DNA of 64,000 nucleotides from Comamonas thiooxydans (GTDB lineage Bacteria > Pseudomonadota > Gammaproteobacteria > Burkholderiales > Burkholderiaceae_C), in contig NZ_AP026738.1 of the NCBI RefSeq assembly GCF_002157685.2, positions 434,001-498,000 of the forward strand, given 5' to 3'. A model generated the notes under the pieces. That model did no database searches, was not told the origin of the DNA, and saw nothing but the letters and a program-made list of their open reading frames with translations. This document shows positions 34,112 through 43,109 of the stretch, one piece after another. How positions within the stretch are numbered: the first letter of the stretch is position 1; each line of letters starts with the position of its first letter. Made by a program: the position numbers and the translations under genes.

Positions 34112-35136
34112 GCACGTCATTGCCCCATTCTTCATCCCTGGCGGCCAGCAATGCCCTGGCCGTGGATGCACGTTCGCTCAATGCGCTCAAGACGGCTGCC
34201 GGCGAGAACAGCCCGCAGGCCGCGCGCGAGACCGCCAAGCAGCTGGAATCGCTGTTCATGCGCGAGATGATCAAGAGTATGCGCGAGGCGACCATGAAGT
34301 CCGGCCTGCTCGACAGCGCGCAGGGCAATCTCAGTACCGACCTGCTGGATCAGCAGCTCTCGGTGGCCATGGCGGGCCAGCCGGGCGGTCTCACCGATGC
34401 CATCAGCAAGCAGCTGGCGCGCAGCATGGGAGTCGACGCCGCCGAGGATGCCGAAATTGCCGTGCCTTCCACACTGAGCCTGAGCCGCAACGCCTGGCGC
34501 AATGTGGGCAGCAACGGTGCCTGGAGCGGCAGCCGCAGCCAGGCTGCGCAATCGATCAATGCCTATGCACCGGCTCCCAAGGGTCGCGACAACTTCGTTA
34601 CCGCGCACACCGGCGCGGCCCAGCGTGTGGCCAGCGAGAGCGGCATCCCGGCCCACTACATGATCGGCCAGGCCGGTCATGAGACGGGCTGGGGCAGGAG
34701 CGAGATCCGCAACAAGGACGGCAGCAACTCGTTCAACCTGTTCGGCATCAAGGCCGGTGGCAGCTGGACGGGCAAGGTCGCTGAAGTCACGACCACCGAA
34801 TACATCAATGGCGCGCCCAAGAAGGTGACGGCCAAATTCCGCGCCTATGACTCCTACGAGGAGTCCTTCCGCGACTACGCACGTCTGATCGGCAGCAATC
34901 CGCGCTACGAAAAAGCCATGGCCCAGACCGGCTCTGCCCAGGCCTATGCCAGCGAGCTGCAAAAGGCAGGCTACGCCACCGATCCGGCCTATGCGCAAAA
35001 GCTTAGCCGCGCCATCCAGAGCGTGGCCCAGGTCACAGTCGCCAACGCCGGCAACAGCAGCACCAACGTCGCAAGCCGTCTGGGCGCCAGCGCCCGTGCC
35101 GCCCAGATCAACAAGATCACCGAGAACCAGTCATGA
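34108..35136 (+). CDS. flgJ: FlgJ, rod cap with muramidase domain
   Basis: 342 residues in two domains. The N-terminal rod-binding part (about 30-110) has AARETAKQLESLFMREMIKSMREAT. The C-terminal glucosaminidase/lysozyme-like part (about 165-315) has SGIPAHYMIGQAGHETGWGRSEI, with the probable catalytic Glu in GHETGWG, and SFNLFGIKAGGSW. The bifunctional form both guides rod assembly and opens peptidoglycan. It overlaps flgI and flgK by four bases each. Confidence 0.96.
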   Translation: MSTSLPHSSSLAASNALAVDARSLNALKTAAGENSPQAARETAKQLESLFMREMIKSMREATMKSGLLDSAQGNLSTDLLDQQLSVAMAGQPGGLTDAISKQLARSMGVDAAEDAEIAVPSTLSLSRNAWRNVGSNGAWSGSRSQAAQSINAYAPAPKGRDNFVTAHTGAAQRVASESGIPAHYMIGQAGHETGWGRSEIRNKDGSNSFNLFGIKAGGSWTGKVAEVTTTEYINGAPKKVTAKFRAYDSYEESFRDYARLIGSNPRYEKAMAQTGSAQAYASELQKAGYATDPAYAQKLSRAIQSVAQVTVANAGNSSTNVASRLGASARAAQINKITENQS

Positions 35137-37079
35137 GTCTTCTGAACGTGGGCGCACGCGCCCTGATGGCCAACCAGATCGCCCTGCAAACCACAGGGCA
35201 CAACATCGCCAACGTCAACACCGCTGGCTACTCGCGCCAGAGCGTGGCCTTCCAGACCTCGGCGGGCCAGAACATCGGCAATGGCTATATCGGCAATGGC
35301 GCCGATGTGGCGACCATCTTGCGCAACTTCAGCGAGCTGCTCAACCGTCAGGCCACGGCGGCCACCGCCGCCAGTGCCGCAGACTCCGCGCGCTCGAACT
35401 CGCTCAACCAGTTGCAGGAAGTGTTCTCCGGCGGAACCAACGGCCTGGGCGCGGCCATCAACGACATGATGAATGCGTTTGCCGATGTCAGCAGCGCTCC
35501 TACCGACTCTTCGGCACGCCAGGTGGTGCTGACACGCATGAGCGAACTGGCCGCGCGCTTCCGCTCGGCTTCGGCCCAGCTCGACGAGATGGACTACAGC
35601 ACGCGCCAGCAGATGAGCAATGACGTGAATGTGGTCAACAGTCTGTCCCAACAGGTGGCGGCGCTCAATGGCCAGATCAGCAGCGCCATCGCCACGGGCC
35701 ACACGCCCAATGACCTGCTCGATCAGCGCGATCAGCTGGTGCGCGACATCAACAAATACGTGCAGACCTCGCAGGTCGACGCCGGCGATGGCTCCATCAG
35801 CCTGTTCGTGGGCGGCAGCCAGCCGCTGGTGCTGGGGCAGAGCGCGGCCAAGCTCAGCCTGCAGGAGTCCACGCAGTACCCCGGCAGCGGCAAGATGAGC
35901 CTGTATTTCCAGCAGCAGGGCGGGCAGCCCGTGGAGCTGACTCCGGCCATGGCTGGTGGCGGCGAGATTGCCGGTCTGCTGCAGTTTCAGAACAACGACC
36001 TGAGCGAGGGGCGCAACCTGCTGGGGCGCATGGTGATCTCGATCGGCGATACGCTCAATACCCAGAATCAGCTGGGCCTGACCTTGTCGGGTCAGAAAGG
36101 CGGGGCGCTGTTCAATATTCCGATGACGACCACCGGCTCCACCACGGGGGCTCAATGGGTGCAGCCCGATACGCCCACGGTCACGGTCAAGGACTCGAGC
36201 GCACTCAAGGCTTCGGATTACAAGATCGTTTTCGGCAACGATGCGCCCAAGGGCAAGGTGGTGCGCCTGTCGGATGGCCAGACCACGGCCTTCAACGATC
36301 TGACGGATCTGCGCGGCATGACGATTGACGGTCTGCAGTTCGATCTCAAGAACGATGGCCAGGCCGGCCAGTCCGTGCTGTTCAGCCCTGTGGCATCGGC
36401 GGCGCACGATATTCAGACCATGGTGCATTCCGGCAACGATCTGGCGGTGGCCAATCCGGTGTCGGCCAAGATCAACTCGCTGGGCGACGCAGCCGTCCGC
36501 ATGTCCAGCCTGAAGGTGGAAAAAGGCTTCGATGCCGCCGCCTTCCCCGCGGGCACCACCCTGTCTTTCGCTCCCGATGGGGCGGGCGGCATGACCTATA
36601 CCATCACGCCAGCCCCCAGCGGCGTGGCTGCGACAGGCGCCTATATCTCCGGGCAGGCCATCGAGCTGGCTCCGGGGATCAAGGTGACCCTCACCGGCAC
36701 GCCTGCGGTGAATGGTGCCACCAGCGATACCGTGAGCTTCGGTCCCAACAGCTTCTACAGCTCGGATACGGGCAATGCCAGCTCCTTCCTGTCGTTACGC
36801 GACGCCGTGATCTTCGATGGCGCGACAACGCTCAGCGACGGCTTTTCCACCGCCATGGCGCAGATCGGCACGCGCACGCAAAGCGCGGCCTATGCAGCCA
36901 AGCTGTCCGACTCGATTGCCAAGAATCTGGAGGGCGATCGCACCGCCGTGTCCGGTGTCAATCTGGACGAAGAAGCCGCCAAGCTGTTGCAGTACCAGCA
37001 GTCCTACCAGGCCTCGGCCAAGATGCTGCAGGTGGCTCAGGGCATTTTTGACAGCGTGATCCAGGCCGTTGGCCGTTAA
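35133..37079 (+). CDS. flgK: FlgK, first hook-filament junction protein (HAP1)
   Basis: 648 residues with the axial N-terminus (SLLNVGARALMANQIALQTTGHNIANVNTAGYSRQ) and C-terminus (NLDEEAAKLLQYQQSYQASAKMLQVAQGIFDSVIQAVGR). The middle is a long, variable, beta-rich region. It joins hook and filament with FlgL, and FlgN is its chaperone. Start overlaps the flgJ stop as ATGA. Confidence 0.96.
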   Translation: MSLLNVGARALMANQIALQTTGHNIANVNTAGYSRQSVAFQTSAGQNIGNGYIGNGADVATILRNFSELLNRQATAATAASAADSARSNSLNQLQEVFSGGTNGLGAAINDMMNAFADVSSAPTDSSARQVVLTRMSELAARFRSASAQLDEMDYSTRQQMSNDVNVVNSLSQQVAALNGQISSAIATGHTPNDLLDQRDQLVRDINKYVQTSQVDAGDGSISLFVGGSQPLVLGQSAAKLSLQESTQYPGSGKMSLYFQQQGGQPVELTPAMAGGGEIAGLLQFQNNDLSEGRNLLGRMVISIGDTLNTQNQLGLTLSGQKGGALFNIPMTTTGSTTGAQWVQPDTPTVTVKDSSALKASDYKIVFGNDAPKGKVVRLSDGQTTAFNDLTDLRGMTIDGLQFDLKNDGQAGQSVLFSPVASAAHDIQTMVHSGNDLAVANPVSAKINSLGDAAVRMSSLKVEKGFDAAAFPAGTTLSFAPDGAGGMTYTITPAPSGVAATGAYISGQAIELAPGIKVTLTGTPAVNGATSDTVSFGPNSFYSSDTGNASSFLSLRDAVIFDGATTLSDGFSTAMAQIGTRTQSAAYAAKLSDSIAKNLEGDRTAVSGVNLDEEAAKLLQYQQSYQASAKMLQVAQGIFDSVIQAVGR

Positions 37080-37102
37080 CCCCCTACAGCCGGAGAACAG
37101 GC

Positions 37103-38317
37103 ATGAGCATCAACCGCATTGGCACGGCCAATATGTATGACAGCACCATCAACAACCTGGGCTCGCGTCAGAGCAGCCTGGTGGACCTGATGGAGAAGAC
37201 CACGGCGGGCAAGCGCGTGCTGCGCGCCAGCGACGATCCCGTGGCGGCGGCCCAGGCCGAGCGTGCACGCACCCGCATCACCCGTTCCGAAAATGACCAG
37301 CGCGTGCTCGGAGCCCAGCGCGATGTGATTGCCCAGGGCGAGTCCGAGCTGGGCAAGGCTCATGGTGCTTTGCAGGATTTTCGTGATCTGGTGGTGCAGG
37401 CTGGCAACGGTTCGTATGACCAGGTGGCACGCGATGCGCTGGTCCAGCAGATGCAAAGCCTGCGCGATCAGATTCTCGGCTATGCCAATGCCAAGGACTC
37501 CAACGGCCTGCCGATTTTCCGCGGGCTGGGCAGTCCCGATACGCCGTTGCAAAGCACGCCTCCGGGCTCGAGCAGCCAGCTCAACCCCGGCCAGAACACC
37601 GGCAGCGACAACGGCCTGCCCATCTCTCTGGATGGCCATGCGGCCTGGTTGAACGTGCCTACCGGCAACGGGGTGTTTGTGGTGAACGGCGCTGCCTCCA
37701 ATTCCGGCAAGGCCTGGGCGGATGTGGGATCGGTCACCGACCCGAGCAAGGTTACGGGCGATAGCTACACGCTGGTATTCACCAAGGACCCGACTTCCGG
37801 CGAGGTCAGCTACGAGATCAACTCCAGCTCGGCCACGGCGGCCAATCCCGTGGTTACAGCCACACCCTACAAGGAAGGGCAGGCGATTACCGTCGGTGGC
37901 CAGCAGATCAGCATCAAGGGTACTCCGGCCGACGGCGACAGCTTCACCATGTCTCCAAGCACACGCACCGATATTTTCAGCGTGCTGGATCAGGCCATTG
38001 CCACGGTCAAGGGCGGCACGGGAGGATCGACCGCATTGCAGCAGGGTCTGGGGCGCGCCTTGAGCGAACTGGATTCGGGCATGAATAGGGTGCAGGCCAT
38101 GCGCAGCTATGCCGGCGACCAGCTCAAACGTGCAGACGGCCTGGAGTCCGACATGAAGGATCAGGCGCTGACGCAGGAAGGAGCCCGTTCACGCGCCGAA
38201 GATATCGATATGATCACGGCGCTGTCGCAAGTGGATACGCAGAAGGTGGGCTTGCAGGCCGCACTGCAGTCCTATGCACAGATGCAGAAGCTTTCGCTGT
38301 TCAACTACATCGGCTGA
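37103..38317 (+). CDS. flgL: FlgL, second hook-filament junction protein (HAP3)
   Basis: 404 residues. The flagellin-like N-terminus (MSINRIGTANMYDSTINNLGSRQSSLVDLMEKTTAGKRVLRASDDPVAAAQAERAR) and C-terminal helix (DMITALSQVDTQKVGLQAALQSYAQMQKLSLFNYIG) mark FlgL. GGAGAA lies ahead of the ATG. It sits between FlgK and the filament. Confidence 0.96.
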   Translation: MSINRIGTANMYDSTINNLGSRQSSLVDLMEKTTAGKRVLRASDDPVAAAQAERARTRITRSENDQRVLGAQRDVIAQGESELGKAHGALQDFRDLVVQAGNGSYDQVARDALVQQMQSLRDQILGYANAKDSNGLPIFRGLGSPDTPLQSTPPGSSSQLNPGQNTGSDNGLPISLDGHAAWLNVPTGNGVFVVNGAASNSGKAWADVGSVTDPSKVTGDSYTLVFTKDPTSGEVSYEINSSSATAANPVVTATPYKEGQAITVGGQQISIKGTPADGDSFTMSPSTRTDIFSVLDQAIATVKGGTGGSTALQQGLGRALSELDSGMNRVQAMRSYAGDQLKRADGLESDMKDQALTQEGARSRAEDIDMITALSQVDTQKVGLQAALQSYAQMQKLSLFNYIG

Positions 38318-38372
38318 TTCCGGCGGGCTCTGTCCGTCTTGATGTCTCGTCGTCTACCTGTCCAAATCCTCC

Positions 38373-39641
38373 ATGACCCAGTCTGCCCTCAGCTCTTTGA
38401 CTCTTGGTTATCGGCCGCTCTGGGGACGTACGCGACGCCTGGCAGGGATTCAGCTTTATGTGCACGAGGACTCGGGCTCCTCTGCCGATATGGCGCATTT
38501 CCTGCGCACAGTGGACGAGATCTGGAGCCGTCAGGCCCCGCCGCTCCTGATATCGCCGCAGTCCCGCCAGGTTCTGTGCAATCTTCTTGAACATGCACCT
38601 CAGGGCAGTCCCTGGATCGAGGTGCGCGGCGACTGGTTGCAGCAGGATGAAGGTATCTACGAGCTGGTGCAGAAGGCCAAGGCACGCGGGCTGATGCTGG
38701 TCTGGGGAGGAGCGCTGGCCGATGTGCCCGATGCCGATGCTGCGCGCTGCTTTGCCAGCAGCCTGCTGAGCCTGCCGCCAGAAGGAGCCGCAGGATTGCC
38801 CAATGTGGTGCGCCCAAGCCAGCCGGCGAAGGATGCGGACAAGGAGGCTGCCTCGGGCTTTTTTGCCACTCAGCCCCTGAATCTGCTGGACGGCCAGATG
38901 TACCAGAGCCTGCAAAGCCTGGAGCTGGCGCGCTCCTGCCTCGACGAGCATGAAGCGGCCGCCGTGGCCGGCTGGCCCGTGGCAGACACCATGCAGGCTT
39001 TTCGGCTGCAGCAGCCCCAGCCCTCGCGCGATGCGCTCTTCAGGCTCATGAAGGCCATCGACAAGGAACAGTCCCTGGATGTGATGGAAGAGATCCTGGG
39101 TTCGGACCCGGTGCTGGCCTATCGCTTTTTGCTCTATACCAACTCGGCTGCACTGGGCCTGCGTCGCGGCGTGGACTCGCTGCGCCGCGGGCTGGTGATG
39201 CTGGGGCTGGGCACGCTGGAGCGCTGGCTGGCCGACCAGCTGCCCCATGCCTGTATCGAACAGGACCTGGTGCCTCTGCGCACGCAGGTCGTGCTGCGCG
39301 CCAGGCTGGCCGAGCAGCTGATCGAGGCCGGGGTGAGCCTGGACCTGCAGCGTGAGATGTACTTGTGCAGCCTGTTCTCGCAGCTGGATCTGCTGCTGCA
39401 TGAGCCGGTGGCCACCATCTTGCGACGCACGCCGCTGAACGAGCGCATTTTCGATGCCATCGTCACGCGCTCCGGTCCTTATGCGGCCGTGCTGCAGATG
39501 AGTCAGGCACTGGAGAGTCGTGACCCGGCGCCCATCCGGCAGCTGCGCGAGCAGGAGGAGTGGGAGGCCGAAGACCTCAACCGGATGCTGCTGCGCATGC
39601 TCAGCGAACTCAGGCTGGGCATGCCGCAAGCCCAGACCTGA
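38373..39641 (+). CDS. Degenerate EAL plus HDOD signalling protein
   Basis: 422 residues. The N-terminal ~190 residues resemble the EAL part of YuxH-like proteins (LGYRPLWGRTRRLAGIQLYV, PWIEVRGDWLQQ), but the EAL motif and metal-ligand residues cannot be found. The C-terminal half is an HDOD domain (SRDALFRLMKAIDKEQSLDVMEEILGSDPVLAYRFLLYTNSAALG, SLRRGLVMLGLGTLERWLADQL), so it probably acts through protein contacts rather than c-di-GMP hydrolysis. It lies 55 bases after flgL and before flhB, suggesting a role linked to motility or its control. Confidence 0.8.
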   Translation: MTQSALSSLTLGYRPLWGRTRRLAGIQLYVHEDSGSSADMAHFLRTVDEIWSRQAPPLLISPQSRQVLCNLLEHAPQGSPWIEVRGDWLQQDEGIYELVQKAKARGLMLVWGGALADVPDADAARCFASSLLSLPPEGAAGLPNVVRPSQPAKDADKEAASGFFATQPLNLLDGQMYQSLQSLELARSCLDEHEAAAVAGWPVADTMQAFRLQQPQPSRDALFRLMKAIDKEQSLDVMEEILGSDPVLAYRFLLYTNSAALGLRRGVDSLRRGLVMLGLGTLERWLADQLPHACIEQDLVPLRTQVVLRARLAEQLIEAGVSLDLQREMYLCSLFSQLDLLLHEPVATILRRTPLNERIFDAIVTRSGPYAAVLQMSQALESRDPAPIRQLREQEEWEAEDLNRMLLRMLSELRLGMPQAQT

Positions 39642-39669
39642 GTGTCTGGGTGAGAATTCGCTAAAAACA

Positions 39670-39711
39670 GGCTCTATCTCCTGATAGGAAAGCGCAGGCA
39701 GCTATCAAATT
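39670..39711 (-). repeat. Dispersed small repeat, family B, copy upstream of flhB
   Basis: On the minus strand: AATTTGATAGCTGCCTGCGC, TTTCCTATCAGGAGATA, then GAGCC. It lies in the 184-bp gap before flhB. Confidence 0.75.
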
Positions 39712-39825
39712 GATGGATGCGCTGTGAGGCAGAGTCGTGCATAAGCAGGGCTTGGCTGCCGCTTATCCGCGCATTGCCTGGGCGCCGGATTCGGACAATT
39801 GGGATATCCAATCCGTCCGTGCGCC

Positions 39826-41007
39826 ATGTCCGAATCTCAAGACAAAAACCTGCCCGCCACCGAACGCAAGCTGCAGAAGACGCGTGAAGACGGCCAGGGT
39901 GCGCGCTCGCGCGATCTGTCGCATCTGGCCATTCTGGGTACGGGCGCATTGCTGATGCTGATGGGCACGCAGCCCATGATCAATCATCTGCGCGAGGCCA
40001 TGGCCCGGCAGCTGGTGTTCAACGCGGCGGCGGCCAAGACTCCGGCGCTGATGCTGGAGCGCTTTCAGTCCATGCTGGTACTGGGTCTGGGCATTGCCGT
40101 GATCTTTGCCCTGGTGACCACCACGGCCTCGGTGCTGTCCGGCGTGGCTGCCGGTGGCTGGATCTTCAGCTTCAAGCCCATTCAGCCGCGCTTTGGCAAG
40201 CTCAATCCCTTGTCGGGTCTCAAGAATCTGTTTTCCAAGCAGCAGCTGACCACGGTGGTCAAGATGGTGTTCATGACCATCGTGCTGGGCTTTGTAGCCT
40301 GGAAGTACATGAGTGCCAATATTGCCGAGATTGCGTCGGTTTCGGCCCAGCCATCGCCCATGGCGCTTGCCATGGTCGGCTCCTGGCTGACCACGGGCAT
40401 CACCTTGCTGCTGATCGTGGTGCTGCTGGTGGCCTTGATCGACGTGCCGTTGCAGGACTTTCTCTTCAAGTCACGGCTCAAGATGAGTCATGAGGAGGTC
40501 AAGCAGGAGCACAAGGAGTCCGAAGGCAATCCGCAGCTCAAGGGCAAGATCCGCCAGAAGCAGCGCGAGATTGCCGACCGGGCCAGCGTCTCGGCCGTGC
40601 CGAAAGCCGACTTTGTGGTCACCAATCCCACCCACTATGCCGTGGCGCTGCGCTATGACGACGCCTCCATGGCCGCTCCCCAGGTCATTGCCAAGGGCAC
40701 GGATCTGGTGGCGCTCAAGATTCGCGAAATCGCGGGCGCGCACCAGATACCGGTGCTGGAGTCGCCCATGCTGGCGCGTGCACTCTATGCGCATGCCGAT
40801 CTGGATCAGGCCATTCCTGCCGCGCTCTACACCGCTGTGGCCCAGGTGCTGGCCTATGTCTATCGTCTCAAGGCTGCACTGAGCGGCCAGGGTCCCATGC
40901 CCGATGCCCTGGGCGAGCCCCCCGTGCCCGTGGAGCTGGATCCGCACCGTGGCCGCACCCAGCCTGCGGCGGTCGATGCTGCTGCGCAGCAAGAAGGTAA
41001 TCTGTGA
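39826..41007 (+). CDS. flhB: FlhB, export-gate switch protein
   Basis: 393 residues from 39826 (MSESQDKNLPATERKLQKTREDGQGARSRDL), the usual FlhB start. Four membrane segments lie between residues ~30 and 215, then the cytoplasmic domain with the autocleavage motif NPTH (TNPTHYAVALRYDD, near residue 267). FlhB changes export from rod/hook to filament substrates. Its stop overlaps the flhA start, so the two are translationally coupled. Confidence 0.97.
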   Translation: MSESQDKNLPATERKLQKTREDGQGARSRDLSHLAILGTGALLMLMGTQPMINHLREAMARQLVFNAAAAKTPALMLERFQSMLVLGLGIAVIFALVTTTASVLSGVAAGGWIFSFKPIQPRFGKLNPLSGLKNLFSKQQLTTVVKMVFMTIVLGFVAWKYMSANIAEIASVSAQPSPMALAMVGSWLTTGITLLLIVVLLVALIDVPLQDFLFKSRLKMSHEEVKQEHKESEGNPQLKGKIRQKQREIADRASVSAVPKADFVVTNPTHYAVALRYDDASMAAPQVIAKGTDLVALKIREIAGAHQIPVLESPMLARALYAHADLDQAIPAALYTAVAQVLAYVYRLKAALSGQGPMPDALGEPPVPVELDPHRGRTQPAAVDAAAQQEGNL

Positions 41008-43109
41008 TGTCGTCGAATCCTCTGCAACTGTTCCAGAAGTGGTCTGGCTCCAATGCCGGCGCCCTGCAAGGGATGACTGCTCCCATTCTGGTGGTGGCCA
41101 TTCTGGGTCTGATGGTGTTGCCCGTGCCGCCCTGGCTGCTGGACACCTTCTTCACCCTCAATATTGCCGTGGCGCTGATGGTGATGATGGTGGCGGCCTA
41201 CATGATCAAGCCGCTGGATTTCGCGGCCTTCCCTTCGGTGCTGCTGCTGACCACGCTGATGCGCCTGTCGCTCAACGTGGCGTCGACGCGCGTGGTGCTG
41301 ATGGAGGGCCACACCGGCCCCGGTGCCGCGGGTGCGGTGATCGAGGCTTTCGGCCACTTCCTGATCGGCGGCAACTTTGCCGTGGGTCTGATCGTGTTCA
41401 GCATTCTGGTGGTCATCAACTTCGTGGTGATTACCAAGGGCGCGGAGCGCATTGCCGAAGTCTCGGCCCGCTTCACGCTGGACGCGATGCCCGGCAAGCA
41501 GATGGCTGTGGATGCCGATCTGAATGCCGGCCTGATCGACGAGAAGGAGGCCAAGCGCCGCCGTGCCGAAGTGGGCGAGGAAGCCAATTTCTTCGGCTCC
41601 ATGGATGGTGCCAGCAAGTTTGTGCGTGGCGACGCGATTGCCGGCATCCTGATCCTGGTGATCAACGTTATCGGCGGCCTGATCATCGGCATGGCCCAGC
41701 ACGGCCTGTCTGCGGGTCAGGCTGCCGACAGCTATATCCTGCTGGCCGTGGGGGACGCGCTGGTGGCGCAGATTCCAGGCCTGCTGATCTCCGTGGCATC
41801 GGCCATGGTGATATCGCGCGTGGGCAAGGACTCTGACATGGGCCGCCAGATCGTGCAGCAGCTGTTCATGTCGCCCAAGGTGCTGGGCATCACGGCCGGC
41901 GTGATGATCCTGCTGGGCCTGATTCCCGGCATGCCGCATCTGGTGTTCATCAGCATGGGCGCCTTGCTGGGCTGGGGTGCCTGGGTGCTGGACAAGAGGG
42001 AAAAAGCCCGTCTGGCCGCCCAAAGCAGTGCCCCGGCGCCCCAGCAGCAGGCTGCGCAAAATGATGGCGAAGCGACCTGGGACGATCTGCAGCCGGTGGA
42101 CTTGCTGGGTCTGGAGCTGGGCTATCGCCTGATCGCGCTGGTGGACAAGAGCCGCCAGGGCGACCTGCTGACGCGTATCAAGGGCGTGCGCCGCAAGTTC
42201 GCGCAGGAAGTCGGCTTTCTGCCGCCGGCCGTGCATGTGCGCGACAACCTGGAACTCAAGCCCAGCGCCTATCGCATGACGCTGCGCGGCGTCATGGTGG
42301 GCGAGGGCGAAGCCTTCCCCGGCATGTTCCTGGCCATCAACCCCGGCGGCATCACCACGCCGCTGATCGGTACGGCCACGACCGATCCGGCCTTTGGTCT
42401 GCCCGCGCACTGGATCGACGAGCGGCAAAAGGAAGCGGCACAAATGGCCGGTTTTACCGTCGTTGATTCGGAAACCGTAATGGCGACGCATTTGTCACAC
42501 TTGATGCAAGTGCACGCGGCCAAGCTGTTGTCTCGTACCGAGACGCAGCAGCTCGTTGACCATGTGGCCAAGCTGGCCCCCAAACTCATCGAAGAAGTCA
42601 TCCCGAAAATGGTGCCCATCACAACGTTCCAGAAAGTGCTCCAGCTGCTGCTGGAGGACTCTGTGCACATCCGTGATATCCGTACCATCATCGAGACGCT
42701 GGCCGAAAACGCCACGCAGACGACCGACCCGGTGGAGCTGGCGCGTCGCGTGCGCATTGCGCTGTCGCCTGCCATCGTGCAGCAGATCTACGGTCCGACC
42801 CGCGAGCTCAATGTGATTGCCATCGAGCCCGGCCTGGAGCGTCTGCTGGTGCAGGCACTGTCGAATCCCAATGCGCCATCGCTGGACCCCGGCGTGGCTG
42901 AAATCCTCACACAAAAAGCGGTCGATGTGGCCAACCAACAGGAAGAGCTGGGTCTGCCCGCCTGCCTGCTGGTGCCGGACGCGATCCGCAACTCTCTTGC
43001 CAAGCTGCTGCGCCGTGTGGCGCCGCGTCTGCAGGTGCTCGCGCACAGCGAAATTCCCGAGACGCACACCATCCGCATCGGCCCGATTCTTAAAGGTGCA
43101 TCCGCATGA
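41007..43109 (+). CDS. flhA: FlhA, export-gate protein
   Basis: 700 residues from the ATG at 41007 (GTG at 41004 is also possible; AAGG lies about 10 bases upstream). The N-terminal half has eight membrane segments with the FHIPEP-type block MIKPLDFAAFPSVLLLTTLMRLSLNVASTRVVL and GAERIAEVSARFTLDAMPGKQMAVDADLNAGLID. The C-terminal half is the cytoplasmic docking domain for chaperone-substrate pairs. Confidence 0.97.
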   Translation: MSSNPLQLFQKWSGSNAGALQGMTAPILVVAILGLMVLPVPPWLLDTFFTLNIAVALMVMMVAAYMIKPLDFAAFPSVLLLTTLMRLSLNVASTRVVLMEGHTGPGAAGAVIEAFGHFLIGGNFAVGLIVFSILVVINFVVITKGAERIAEVSARFTLDAMPGKQMAVDADLNAGLIDEKEAKRRRAEVGEEANFFGSMDGASKFVRGDAIAGILILVINVIGGLIIGMAQHGLSAGQAADSYILLAVGDALVAQIPGLLISVASAMVISRVGKDSDMGRQIVQQLFMSPKVLGITAGVMILLGLIPGMPHLVFISMGALLGWGAWVLDKREKARLAAQSSAPAPQQQAAQNDGEATWDDLQPVDLLGLELGYRLIALVDKSRQGDLLTRIKGVRRKFAQEVGFLPPAVHVRDNLELKPSAYRMTLRGVMVGEGEAFPGMFLAINPGGITTPLIGTATTDPAFGLPAHWIDERQKEAAQMAGFTVVDSETVMATHLSHLMQVHAAKLLSRTETQQLVDHVAKLAPKLIEEVIPKMVPITTFQKVLQLLLEDSVHIRDIRTIIETLAENATQTTDPVELARRVRIALSPAIVQQIYGPTRELNVIAIEPGLERLLVQALSNPNAPSLDPGVAEILTQKAVDVANQQEELGLPACLLVPDAIRNSLAKLLRRVAPRLQVLAHSEIPETHTIRIGPILKGASA

